A stretch of DNA of 64,000 nt from Tanytarsus gracilentus. Taxonomy: Eukaryota; Arthropoda; Insecta; Diptera; Chironomidae. The translations under genes were made by a program, and so were the position numbers. Each line of letters opens with the position of its first letter. The stretch's first letter is position 1. The stretch spans positions 2,886,001 through 2,950,000 of the forward strand of contig JAXRKN010000044.1 of NCBI GenBank assembly GCA_038502055.1, written 5' to 3'. A model generated the notes under the pieces. It searched no databases. It was given only the letters and a program-made list of their open reading frames with translations, and had not been told where the DNA came from. This document shows positions 1 to 11,379 of this stretch, one piece after another.

Positions 1-2361
1 AATGTTCAAAAATTGAAGCATAACTCATGCCAAGAAGAAACAAGTAAAAAGTTGCAACTTTAAATAGTTTTGTGTATTAAAGGTCGAACCCTTGAAAAAA
101 GAGCACGAATTAAACACAAAAGAATTCAATAACGAGAAAGTTTTGTCATTCTCACAATTGAAAACTTAAAAATAAAGTAAAAGGATAGCAGGGAAAAAGT
201 TTAAAGCCTCGCGCTGCATTTGTCGTGCCAGCTTGTGTGTGTGTCAACTATAAAAGCTTCCTGTATTATTTTTCTTTCAATGTTTTTCATACTTATACAC
301 ATTTTTTTGCATTACCTCTCCCAAATACTAATTTTTGTATCATGTAAATTCCATGTAATTCTTTAACACGCATTTTAGTGTTTATTAAAACGCAAGGAAG
401 AAGAAAAAAATATAAAAATAGAAGAAAAGTACAATTTATAACAATATGTTGACCACTATCAAGAATGCAATATTTAATGTTGAGCATTTGGCAATGATGA
501 AGGGAGGGATTAAGTTTGTAATTTATGCGTGCGTTTGTGTGTGAATGCCGATGATGTTTCTAACTCACATAAATCTCATTATTATCGTCGAATGATCGCG
601 ATCGCACTCATGTGAATATAAATTAAATCGTTTACATACAAAACGATTATTTCAACCTTGAATTCATCACCCCCCGAGTTCAACTTGAAAACAGGCATAG
701 TTATTGTGCATGTATGGCGATGAAAGTCATGGCGTATAATCACAACATGATTAAAGTTTTAAAAAGTTTATTTTGCAATTTTCATCGATGTCGAAGAATG
801 TGGCGTGCACTTTTTTGAGGGGAAAATGAGAAATTTTGATTATCGTTAAAGTTGTCAAGTTATGAAAAGTAAAAAACTTTAAAGATATGTTATATATATA
901 TATGAAATTCATAAAAAAAGTTCGAAATATTCATAATTAAATTGATGATTTTTTTTCAACTGAATTTTTAAATTTAAAAATTTTTCATCCCTTGCAAACT
1001 CAAATTTCCTCAAATTAATTGCAATTTTACTATTTTTTCCTCAACACTTATTAAAAACCGAAAATTAGATCACACCAAAAAATTTAATTTTTCCGCCACA
1101 AATCACGTGGTTAAAAAAAATCGCAAGACTTGCACATTATCGTGTATCGTGATAGTGAATTTATGGATTTTCTTTTTTGAAAAAAGCAATTTATGAAAAA
1201 TATTTCTCTCTCTACTCAAAACCACCAGCTCACATTGGGGTGAAAATATGAAAAAATTACGACAAAACTCAAGTTTCGAAAGTGAGATTTGCAATGATAT
1301 GATCCATTTAAATAATTCTTTGACACTTGCTCTATTAGGATCCACTTTTATTTTTTCCTTGAAATAGTAAGAAAGCATCCAAAATAAGCTGCAAAGTTGA
1401 ACCCGATTGAGGTTTCAAAAAATAACCTTTTTCTATTTCCTCTTTTTTTAATATTTTTTTGTTGAACAAGACCAAAATGATGGTGAATCTTTACAGGAAA
1501 ATAACAAAATTAATCAAATAAATTTTAAGCATTGACATTTCAATGCAGGAAGTGCCTCTAAATCATATTTGAAAAGTGCAAAAACACTCATTCACTGAAA
1601 GTACACTACAGTTAGTGGAACCAAACGGAACCTCTATGTGAAACCACATTCTTGCAGCAGATATACAGAGCTTTAAGAGGAGTACTGGTTATATCGCCGC
1701 CTTTTCACCACTAAGAGGGTTATTTTCAGTTTGAAAATTACTGTAAACGACTCGATTTTGTATGGGAATACATGAAAATTAGTTTTGATCAAAAGTAACC
1801 TTTGATTTTTACAGAAATAAAAAAACCTTAATGGTCGATGGCGTGATCGTATCCATTGTAAAAATATTGTTTTGAAACATTTAAGTGTGTCTTGTTCTTA
1901 AAGTAGACCTCTGGTTGCATAAAAAGTTATTTAAAGTGGTTTAAAAATTAAATTAAGCATGATGCAAAAATGTAGTCAAAGATGAGCAGAGGACGGACTT
2001 TAGCGATATTTTTTGTAGCCTAACATCAATATAATGATTTTTAAAGGTTTTTAGTGTCAAATGAAGTCATTTTAACAGTTTTGACGTTTCTTGAAGTACT
2101 TTCACCCCAATGTGCAGCTGTTTGTTTGGTTTTTGAAAGAAAGAAAATAAATCAATAGAAAATGCAAGCTAACCCGAAAAAAAAAATATTTCTTATTTTT
2201 TTTTTATCGTGGAGCGAAATCAATAATAGGGATGAAGAAAGTGTATGAAGAGTTAGTGAGGAAGTAAATGAGAAGGTTTTATGGCCAATAATTGCAAAGT
2301 ATTATCAGAGAGTGTAAGGAGGTTGTTGCATGATAAGCACATGCATTGGGGTCAAACTTAC
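1..2361. other. non-coding flank, no supported gene
   Basis: AT-rich sequence with homopolymer runs and a short TA run near 890-905. The open frames here are short and low in complexity, and I recognise no protein family in them. Because the channel exon at 2362-2616 ends in a splice donor on the minus strand, this stretch is probably intron of that gene, with the next exon beyond the window or missed. Confidence 0.5.
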
Positions 2362-2616
2362 CAGCGACTTTCGAGTTCAAAAAATACGGATCGGGTTGCC
2401 ATAAGTTTTCGAAATATTCCGGCTGCAGCGTAATGTAGTCGTCTCCTTCATCGAACAAATCATCTGTCAATGTCAATCGTGATTCGCGCCATTTCTGATG
2501 CACAAACATGTCCACACGAAAGTCCATATCCTCAACATTTATTGAATTTATATCGACTACAAAAATACTGAATTCAACTTCAACGGGATTGTGATTAATG
2601 GAGGGCGGTCGCTTCT
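2362..2616 (-). CDS. internal exon of a Cys-loop ligand-gated chloride channel (pHCl-like)
   Basis: This is one 255-nt exon on the minus strand, bounded by an acceptor (CTATAG, before base 2616) and a strong donor (GTAAGT, after base 2362). It encodes part of the extracellular ligand-binding domain of a pentameric Cys-loop receptor. Visible landmarks are VEVEFSIFVVDINSINVEDM followed by MDFRVDMFVHQKW, the classical beta1-beta2 region, and the loop A motif LWQPDPYFLNSK. No vicinal Cys pair of nicotinic alpha type is present, and the wording best fits insect anion channels of the pH-sensitive chloride channel (pHCl-1) type from memory of the family. The signal peptide, Cys loop and four membrane helices are not in the window, so introns must be large. 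Family membership is firm; the subfamily is an inference. Confidence 0.72.
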
Positions 2617-3324
2617 CTATAGGCACTCTTATGAGGTTGCTAAATGTTGAATTTTCGAATGCTCGTACTGCGACATGAAATTGACTTCGAAGTTGCATGT
2701 GCATTTTCAAAGATTTTCCAAAGGAATTTCCACATGACAACGTCAAGGACATGTTGAATGAAAAAGAAAAAGGAAAAATCAATTTGTAGCATTTTTTAAC
2801 GTTTCATCGTTATCTGCAAAAATTATGGAAGTTTTCAAGTTGACTTTTAATCTTTTTTTATGGTTTATTAAAACGCATTTGAAAATTATCTTTTTCTTAC
2901 AATTTGACACTTTTTATAAACTTTTTTGAGTCACAAGGGAAAATAATTCAGATTTTTTTTTCAAACTCCCCAAAAGCACATTTTGTAATTCGATAATTTT
3001 TTTTCTTCACAATCGCCATGAGCCTCATTCCGTCTCTTTCTGCCTCACTCAACTAATTTTCAAGCTTGTCGACTTGTGAAAATTGATTCCTCTCCGGAGT
3101 GTCTCATGGCACCGCTCATGCACATATTTTTTCCACTGATTCTTATCATTAATCTCAATAGAGATGCAAATTATAAATTTTTTGTGAGAAATTTTATAAC
3201 TTGATTTTTCTCGTCTCTTCATCTGCGTGCATATTTCAATTAAAATTAATCAACATTGCATTTGATAATGAACGAAAGCCATTTTAGGTGTCAAACACGT
3301 GTGAAGGCTTTTTTGCATATGGCT
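2617..3324. other. probable intron or intergenic, nothing recognised
   Basis: AT-rich sequence with no conserved open frame. It probably belongs to the intron upstream of the chloride-channel exon. Confidence 0.4.
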
Positions 3325-3349
3325 GAATTTTACAGGGATTTAAGTCGAG

Positions 3350-3700
3350 TGAATTCACTCGAGTCGATTGCGTTTTTTTGCAATCGGCTTGAGTCGATTC
3401 AAGTCGATTGCGTTTTTTTGCAATCGGCTCGAGTCGATTCGAGTCGATTGCGGTTTTTTGCCAATCGGCTCGAGTCGATTCAAGTCGATTGCGTTTTTTT
3501 GCAATCGGCTCGAGTCGATTCAAGTCGATTGCGTTTTTTGCAATCGGCTCGAGTCGATTCGAGTCGATTGCGGTTTTTTGCCAATCGACTCGAGTCGATT
3601 CAAGTCGATTGCATTTTTTTGCAATCGGCTCGAGTCGATTCGAGTCGATTGCGGTTTTTTCCTATCGACTCGACTTGAATCGACTCGAGTCGATTGCGTT
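3350..3700 (+). repeat. left-arm array of 40-42 bp units
   Basis: About eight units built from GAGTCGATTC-type decamers and a T-rich spacer. Each unit contains CGATTGC, seven or so Ts, then GCAATCG, so every unit can form its own small hairpin as well as pairing with the opposite arm. Confidence 0.9.
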
Positions 3701-3744
3701 TGACTTGTAAATTTTATTTTATTTTTTTTAAAGCAAGATTCAGA

Positions 3745-4925
3745 GAAGCCTGGATCTCACTTTCAGCACTGAAAAATAGATTGACAGGATGTCACTTCCA
3801 GCACTGCATCATTCGTTGACTGGATGTCACTTCCAGCACTGAAACTTAGGTTGACTGGATCTCACTTCCAGCACTGAAAAATAGATTGACAGGATGTCAC
3901 TTCCAGCACTGCATCATTCGTTGACTGGATTTCACTTCCAGCACTGTATCATATGTTGACTGGATCTCATTTCCAGCACTGAAATTTAGGTTGACTGGAT
4001 GTCACTTCCAGCACTGCATCATTCGTTGACTGGATTTCACTTCCAGCACTGTATCATATGTTGACTGGATCTCATTTCCAGCACTGAAATTTAGGTTGAC
4101 TGGATGTCACTTCCAGCACTGCATCATTCGTTGACTGGATTTCACTTCCAGCACTGTATCATATGTTGACTGGATCTCATTTCCAGCACTGAAATTTAGG
4201 TTGACTGGATGTCACTTCCAGCACTGCATCATTCGTTGACTGGATGTCACTTCCAGCACTGAAACTTAGGTTGACTGGATTTCACTTCCAGCACTGTATC
4301 ATATGTCGACTGGATGTCACTTCCAGCACTGAAATTTAGGTTGACTGGATGTCACTTCCAGCACTGTATCATATGTCGACTGGATGTCACTTCCAGCACT
4401 GAAACTTAGATTGACTGGATGTCACTTCCAGCACTGAAACTTAGATTAACTGGATCTCACTTCCAGCACTGCATCATTCGTTGACTGGATCTCACTTCCA
4501 GCACTGCATCATTCGTTGACTGGATGTCACTTCCAGCACTGAAACTTAGATTGACTGGATGTCACTTCCAGCACTGAAACTTAGATTGACTGGATCTCAC
4601 TTCCAGCACTGCATCATTCGTTGACTGGATCTCACTTCCAGCACTGCATCATTCGTTGACTGGATGTCACTTCCAGCACTGAAACTTAGGTTGACTGGAT
4701 CTCACTTCCAGCACTGCATCGTACGTTGACCGAATGTCACTTCCAGCTCTGCATCATTCGTTGACTGGATCTCACTTCCAGCACTGTATCGTACGTTGAC
4801 TGGATCTCACTTCCAGCACTGGAACTTAGGTTGAGTGTATCTCACTTCCAGCACTGTATCATATGTCGACTGGATCTCACTTCCAGCACTGGAACTTAGG
4901 TTGAGTATATCTCACTTCTTACACC
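3745..4925 (+). repeat. 35-bp tandem satellite array
   Basis: Roughly 33 copies of a 35-bp unit with a near-constant core (TTGACTGGATNTCACTTCCA, then GCACTG) and a variable last 10 bases of three main types: GCATCATTCG, GTATCATATG and GAAA(C/T)TTAGG. Between about 3900 and 4215 the three types recur in fixed order, giving a 105-bp higher-order unit. The last units before 4925 are degenerate. It lies wholly between the inverted arms of the foldback element. Confidence 0.93.
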
Positions 4926-4974
4926 AGATCTCACTTCTCTGAATCTTGTTTCAGAAAATTTACACATAAAACTA

Positions 4975-5275
4975 CAATCGACTCAAGTCGACTTGAGCCG
5001 ATTGCAAAAAAATGCAATCGACTTGAATCGACTCGAGTCGATTGGCAAAAAACCGCAATCGACTCGAATCGACTCGAGCCGATTGCAAAAAAACGCAATC
5101 GACTTGAATCGACTCGAGCCGATTGCAAAAAAACGCAATCGACTTGAATCGACTCGAGCCGATTGGCAAAAAACCGCAATCGACTCGAATCGACTCGAGC
5201 CGATTGCAAAAAAACGCAATCGACTTGAATCGACTCGAGCCGATTGCAAAAAAACGCAATCGACTCGAAAAGTCG
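4975..5275 (-). repeat. right-arm array, inverted copy of the left arm
   Basis: The same 40-42 bp units as at 3350-3700 in reverse orientation (CGATTGCAAAAAAACGCAATCG pattern, here described by its halves CGATTGC and GCAATCG around a run of As). Confidence 0.9.
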
Positions 5276-5323
5276 ATTACTTCACTCGACTCAAATGAAT
5301 CGACTTAAATGCCTGGAATTTTA

Positions 5324-7623
5324 GCGAATAATTTTTTTGCGTCACGAAATATTCATCGCATTTTACGGTAATGATAATGATGGTGATGACAAAGTCGGAA
5401 CTTTAAATCTCTCTAATCTTCCGGTAATTTTAGCGTATGTGCATCAATTTAATAATTGAGTGGAGAGGAAAAGAAATGTAAAAATATTTTGTTGATGGGA
5501 GATGATGAAAAAAATTAATGTTTATTTCTCAAAATTTTAAATTCTTTAAAATAAATTTTTAAAAAAGTTTTTAACCAAAGCTTAAAAGTTTCAAAATCAA
5601 ATTAGAATTTTTTTAATGAAAACTTCCTAACTTCTTTCTCCCGCCCAAGCAATTTTTTTTGCTACATTATTTTACATTTTTCTCTCTTTTATGAGTGACT
5701 TCATCCGCGCTTTATAATTTCACTATTGAAATGCATCTCTATTAAGCATCGCACTTTTAATTTTAGTCGCGTGTGCTCGTCTAGTCTTGCTTGGATACAG
5801 CTTGTAGATCAAGATCAATGTAAAAAGTATTTTTAAAACGTGAAAAATAAAATTTTGGAAGGTTAATTTTAGTGATGTCAGTGAAAATTTCCCGCCTCCT
5901 CTGTGACGTCAAAACGAAAAGTTTTCGTCAGAAAATTTTCCTCCTCTTTTGCATTAGAAAGATGGTCAGTCATTGACATTAAAGGAATTCTACATAAAAG
6001 ACCGCATGTTGCGATGATGATGTAAATATTCATGACTTATTTACATACGATTTGCGGTCTCTACTCGCACGCCGAATCATGGTTTACGACTATTTCATAA
6101 ATTGATGTGCTTACACACGACCACATTGAAAGTTCAAGTGCAATGGCAATAAAAAAGAAGTTTGTTTTAAAGCTCCGATGTATCGACAAAGATTTATGAC
6201 TTCACATTTAAGTTTCTCTCAAAAAATTGAAGGCGGTGCCATCGAGACTAATTTAAACGTCATTGCTTCTTTCTATTTTTAAGTAAAAATTTATGAATTT
6301 ACTTCCGCTTTTCTAGATCACGGCAAAATGGCTTAAAAGAAAGTGGATCATGTCCTCGAACAAAAGTGCACGAAATTATGATGCAAATTTGCAATTCACA
6401 TCCATATTTTTTTGTGGAGGTAACGTCTTCGGGTGAATAAAAGTGAAAAATCTTAAAGTTGAATATTTTTAGAATTAGATTATTTTGAACCATTTTAAAA
6501 TTTTGATTTAGAAAAGTTAAAAATTGAAATTTCCATAATTTTCCAATTTTCGAGTGAACACATTAAAAAACTTACCGTATTAGAATAGCGAGAATGAGAA
6601 TTATGTTGTGAGGCTTTATGGTGCATATGTGCATAATTATTTTAATTTTATTCGTTTTCCACTCGATTTTTCCTTTTGCGTATTTGTTTGAAAAAAAGCC
6701 TTTTGTGCCGCTCGAAGATCGCAGTGGAAAAACTTAATTCGCTTAAAGTTTTTCCTTTCTGTCTTAATTAATTCAACTTTTTCACCATTTGAAGTGCCCC
6801 ACTTTTGCAACTTTCTAAACAAAATTTTTTCTCTCTTCCCGCATTCGTGACAGTCAAATCAAGTCAGAATTTATTTCCACTGCATTTTTCCGATGATTTT
6901 CAGTTTGTTTCAATTTCTTCATGATTTTCTAAAATGGTAAAAAAAATATTTCCTTCTTTAATTTGGAATAAAATCGGTTTGTGTGTAATTTAAAATTCAT
7001 ATGCGGCCTGTTTCTCGTCTCCAGACAGTTTCGCACGTTTTACAAATGACTAAATGCGTGTGTATGTGATGATGTTATGTTATGTACACTATAATTGACT
7101 ATCCTGACGTTATTTTTGCATCGTGTCATACTAACATGATTTTCAAGGCGCAAACTTGAAAATTTTTGACACACAAAATTCGATTTTTCGCTTTTCGAAA
7201 TAAATTTGTGAAGGTTTGGGTGGAAAAACCGCAAAAGAACTTGTCAAATTGCTGACATAATTTGAGTATTCGATTTAAGTTATTATTTTTAAGAGTGTCG
7301 ACTGTTTGAAAAGCATTAGAAAGTTTTAAATAAACAATTTATTCAATCAAAATTATTTTGCAATCATGCGAAAAAATTAATTTCAACTTTTTTAGATTTT
7401 TTTATATCATTTTTTGTACACATAGTTTTTATGATTTTTCTGCTCGTGTTCGCACTCATAATGTTTTAATTTTTATTATAGTAGTTCATCATCATTTACT
7501 GAACTCGGTTCCTCTTGAAAAATTTAATTATTCTTTTTTAAGGGCAATCACTACATTCATGTCCATGTGATCTATTTTTAAAATTCGCTAAAATATTTCA
7601 AATTTATTAAAATTTTTTGTGCC
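5324..7623. other. non-coding stretch between the two mobile elements
   Basis: AT-rich sequence without recognisable exons or RNA genes. The short open frames here (for example at 6299-6493 and 7040-7234, minus) have no family features or convincing splice signals. Confidence 0.45.
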
Positions 7624-7799
7624 TACCCTTGTAGCACAGAAAAGGAAAAATGTAGGAACTTTACTGGAATTTTGGTGGAACTTGACGGAAAAATTCCGTC
7701 GGAAAAAGGGGCAAAATGGTACAATTCTTCCATCAAAATTTCCATCGGAAATGAAAAAACGTACGTAAATATTTACGTACATGGGAATTTTAATGGAAA

Positions 7800-8170
7800 T
7801 AAAACGGAATTCGATGGAATCCATAAGAATTCCGATGGAATCCATAAGAATTCCGATGGAATCCATTGGAAATCCGATGGAATCCATTGGAAATCCCATG
7901 GAATCCATCGGAAATTTGATAGATTCCGTCGGAAATTCGATGGACACCATAAGGAATCCGATGGAATCCATAAGGAATCCGATGGAATCCATTGGAAATT
8001 CGAAGGAATCCATCGGAAATTCGATAGAATCCATCGGAAATTTGATAGATTCCGTCGGAAATTCAATGGAATCTATCAAATTTCCGATGGAATCCGTCAA
8101 AATTCTTACGGAATCCATCACATTTCCGATGGAAATCCAATGGAAATCCAATGGAAAAATAACTAATGGA
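7800..8170. repeat. degenerate 18-bp GATGGAATCCAT-type repeats
   Basis: About 20 imperfect units with the pattern GATGGAATCCAT(A/C/T)(A/G)G(A/G)AA(A/T)(T/C). They stay open in several frames because the period is a multiple of three. The units are partly self-complementary (GGAAT and ATTCC). Confidence 0.8.
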
Positions 8171-8339
8171 ATCCATAAGAAAAAAATAAATTTTTGGATC
8201 CTTCGCAGCTCGGGCCCACTTCTGGATCCTACCTGGGCCTGAAGAGGTAACATTTGAAGTCGTTGTCATAGCTGATTCTGAGTTCTGGAAATCTGTTGGA
8301 AATTATAGGAAATTATTTATTTTTTACTTACATCTTTTT

Positions 8340-8408
8340 TGCTCCACCGAGATTCGAACCGAGGACTCCTTATCACGTTGCGCCGCTTTACCATTCCGTC
8401 ACGAAGCC
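8340..8408 (-). other. tRNA-like / SINE-like segment, not a functional tRNA
   Basis: On the minus strand the segment begins GGCTTCGTGACGGAATGG, resembling an internal A box, and contains GGTTCGAATCT, close to the B box GGTTCGAATCC, at normal tRNA spacing. However, the T-arm flanks (CTCGG on both sides of TTCGAAT) and the acceptor ends do not pair well. A decayed tRNA or tRNA-derived short element captured inside the larger repeat is the best reading. Confidence 0.4.
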
Positions 8409-8539
8409 AAAATATATATTAAATTATTTTTGGCAAAAGCAATATTTAAGCAATAAATTTCCAATGGAATTCCGTTGGAAATCTAAAAAAAATTCCGTTG
8501 GAAATTTAAAGGAATTTTGTTGGAAAATAAATTCCTTGA

Positions 8540-9000
8540 AAATTCCAACTGTTTCCTAAACGGAAATTGACGGAAATTTAATGGAAAATAAATTCCGTTA
8601 AAATTCCACAACTTTCCTAAACGGAACATGACGGAATTTTGATGGAAAATAAATTCCGTTAAAATTCCACAACTTTTCTTAACGGAACATGACGGAATTT
8701 TGATGGAAATAAATTCCGTTAAAATTCCACATTTTTCCTAAACGGAACATGACGGAATTTTGATGGAAAATAAATTCCGTTAAAATTCCACAACTTTTCC
8801 TAAACGGAACATGACGGAATTTTGATGGAAAATAAATTCCGTTAAAATTCCACAACTTTTCTTAACGGAACTTGACGGAATTTTGATGGAAAACAATTCC
8901 GTTAAAATTCCACAACTTTTCCTAAACGGAACATGACGGAATTTTGATGGAAAATAAATTCCTTGAAAATTCCACAACTTTCCTTAAGCGGAATTTGACG
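8540..9000. repeat. 62-bp tandem array
   Basis: About seven imperfect copies of a 62-bp unit containing AAATTCCGTTAAAATTCCAC, a CTAAACGGAACATGACGG segment and TTTTGATGGAAAA. Copies differ by a few substitutions and one- or two-base indels. Confidence 0.88.
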
Positions 9001-9333
9001 GAATTTTGATGGAATATTTTTTTCCGATAAAATTCCTAAAGATTTCCATAAGAAATTTGGTGGAAAAGAAATGGAAAAAATTTCCTATACTTTTCCAATG
9101 GAATTCCAAAATTTTCCTTAAAAAATCCAATGGAATTTTGAAGGATTTTTTTTCCATCAAATTCCGTCAAATTTCCGGTAAAGTGGTCGCAGAAATTCCA
9201 TTGAAATTCCGTCAAGTTCCATTAAATTCCTTCAAATTTCCGTCAAGTTATTTTTTTCCATGCAAGTTCCGAAAGATTCCATGCAAGTTCCATCAAAATT
9301 CCTTTATTTTTCCTTTTCTGTGCCACAAGGGTA

Positions 9334-11139
9334 CATCTTCGATAATTTACGAGAAACAAATTGATTTATTGAATTGAAACTTAACGAAATTTATTATTTC
9401 TTTTTTAATTATAATGTGAAACTGATTTAAATCACAAAAAAACATTAAAGGGAAAATCCATAAAGGTAAATTTCAGCACTGACTAAAAAATGAATTAAAC
9501 ATCTTAATTTTTGTAGACTCGCAGAAAAATTTGGCAATAACATATTTTTTTATTTTCCATAAGTTTTTCAAAAATAGTATTTTAAAAAATGTTTATATAT
9601 TTTAAAAATCAATTCAAAATTGCCATCCATTGACCGCTCTCAAATGCTTCTTTTTCTTTTGTTTAATTATAAGAGTTGGACATGATAAATGCTATACAGT
9701 ATAATGTCAACGCGCAAAATAAAAACGATTCCTTTTCGTTAATTAATTATGAATGCACAAATGGAGTCCACACAACACAGACTGAGTTTGCAGTAAATTA
9801 ATTCATCGAGACACATCATACATATACACACATAAAAAACTGCGTAAAGTCGCGAAAAATATCTGAGATCAAACTCAAGAAGGACATGAGGTAATTAAAG
9901 AGAAAATCACAGTGCGATCAAAGTGCAATTAAAAGCTTAATGATCGCACGCTATTTACTTTTCAACATGTACACGAAAATAAAATTAATCACTTTACGGT
10001 GTTCATTTGAAGACTTCATAAATTTTCATTTTTTTAGCTTTGCTTTTTTAAAGGCTCGAACCGGATGAACACCATCAAACTTTATTATTCCTGTGGATTT
10101 TTTTTATTTGGTCACTAAAAATCAATTTTCACGATTTTATTAACAGATTTGCAAAAAAAGGCACAATGAACACTTGTTATGTTTCCTCTTTTTTTTTTAA
10201 ATTCACGATTGTGAAAGAAATTCCAAAAAAAATAATCCTTAACTCACTCGCGAGACTTTTCCACAAATTGCAACTTTTCCTTTCGAGCGTTGCATGCAAT
10301 CTGGCGGGTAGGCGAAAATAAAAACGGCACTTCTGGCTCGCAATTTCTCTCATTTTTTTAAAGCTTTGTATTTGTGAGGGAAAATACGCGTATCAAAAGC
10401 AGCGCTTGGAAAATTTTCTCCGTCACTGGCAATTTTCAGCTATAAAGCTATGTTTGCATGTAGTCTAATGTGTTTATATGCACAATTAATATCAACTTTA
10501 AAAAATCCAGTGCAACAACAATCATATATCATCAGTCATGACTTTTGGCTGTATATTCGAGACTCGCGTGTGTGCAAATATTTGAGAATGTGTGGAGGGA
10601 AATTTTACGAATATTAACTTCGGCTTTCGATCATCGAGGAAATTTTTCTTCTTTAACACGTGGTTTTTCATATTGAAAATTTTGTTAAAATAATTCTGTG
10701 CCATCAATATTTTTTCTGCATTAAATTGAAGTCATGCAAATTCTCTTGAGATAATTTTTCCATGTGTCTCAGTTTTCAAATCTCTTGTTACATCGAAAGA
10801 TATTTAGTAGCACGAGACACTTTAATATTTTTCATGTTGTGAAAAAATAATCCAAAAATTGTAAGATTTAAATTTTAATAAGGAATTTAGGAATCAAACC
10901 TAAAACAATTCACCTTAAGAAGAATTCCACATGGTTTTCTTATTCCTCCACCGAAAACTTCACAAGCAGCGTTGGTGATCAATTTGTCAAGCGAATCAAT
11001 TTCTATTGCTTGAATGTCTCAAAAATTTATTTATTTTTAGGATTTAGGTTTTAAAATTTTAATTAGTAAGTTTAGGTTAAAGTTCTTCAGTTCTTAGAGG
11101 TAACAAAGTTTCCTGTTAAGTATAAATTTTTTCTCAGCG
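9334..11139. other. non-coding, no supported gene
   Basis: AT-rich sequence between the second mobile element and the segmental duplication. I see no conserved exon, RNA gene or repeat family. The 61-residue open frame at 10522-10707 (minus) has no family features. Confidence 0.45.
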
Positions 11140-11379
11140 CTGTACTCTAATTTTCTGAGTACGGCTAAAAAACACATGACATAAATTTAAGAATAAAAAT
11201 TAATTAAATTCACCAAATTTTATTCATCAATTTTTACTAACACAAAACTCACTTGTAACGTATTTGAAAAATTCAAACAAGTATGTCCCATTTCATGAGT
11301 CATCCCCGAGTACCATAAAAATAATCAAGTGCTTGTAATTTCATTTCTATATCAGCTGATTAAATTGAAGACAGCCAAA

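Larger units (their letters stand above)
3333..5315. mobile_element. foldback-type, hAT-like non-autonomous element
   Basis: The 1983-bp element is flanked by an 8-bp direct repeat, GAATTTTA, at 3325-3332 and 5316-5323. Its ends are inverted: CAGGGATTTAAGTCGA on the left and, read on the other strand, CAGGCATTTAAGTCGA on the right, differing at one of 16 positions. Next to each end lies a 330-390 bp array of 40-42 bp units (about 3350-3700 and 4975-5275) in opposite orientations, so the arms could fold into a long stem. The centre is a 35-bp tandem satellite. An 8-bp target duplication with CAG-type termini is the hallmark of the hAT superfamily. No transposase is encoded, so it would need one in trans. 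The architecture resembles Foldback and Galileo elements of Drosophila. Confidence 0.85.
7626..9331. mobile_element. TA-flanked inverted-repeat element rich in short repeats
   Basis: Both ends carry an inverted repeat starting CCCTTGTAGCACAGAAAAGG on the left and, on the opposite strand, CCCTTGTGGCACAGAAAAGG on the right. The match continues for about 26 bases with one mismatch, and TA sits just outside each end (7624-7625 and 9332-9333). TA duplication suggests a Tc1/mariner-type mechanism. The inside consists of GGAAT/ATTCC-based repeats: degenerate 18-bp GATGGAATCCAT-like units at 7800-8170 and a 62-bp tandem array at 8540-9000. A tRNA-like segment lies at about 8340-8408. No transposase is seen. 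The open frames on both strands are by-products of the repeats. Confidence 0.75.

Noticed and set aside
3256..3710. Overlapping open frames on both strands (residue pattern RLESIQVDC and similar)
   Set aside because: They come from the 40-42 bp arm repeats of the foldback element and are open in several frames at once, with no start context or domain.
3745..4925. Regularly spaced repeats resembling a CRISPR array
   Set aside because: The host is a eukaryote, the variable parts are only three recurring types rather than unique spacers, and the array lies inside a transposable element.
4931..5308. Open frames in the right arm
   Set aside because: Mirror image of the left arm repeats, so the same artefact.
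7588..8269. Long open frames rich in MDSIEFPMDS or DGIHWKS patterns on both strands
   Set aside because: The 18-bp period keeps all frames open; composition follows the repeat and not a protein.
8340..8408. A functional tRNA gene
   Set aside because: A- and B-box-like motifs exist but T-arm and acceptor stem do not pair, so it is listed only as tRNA-like.
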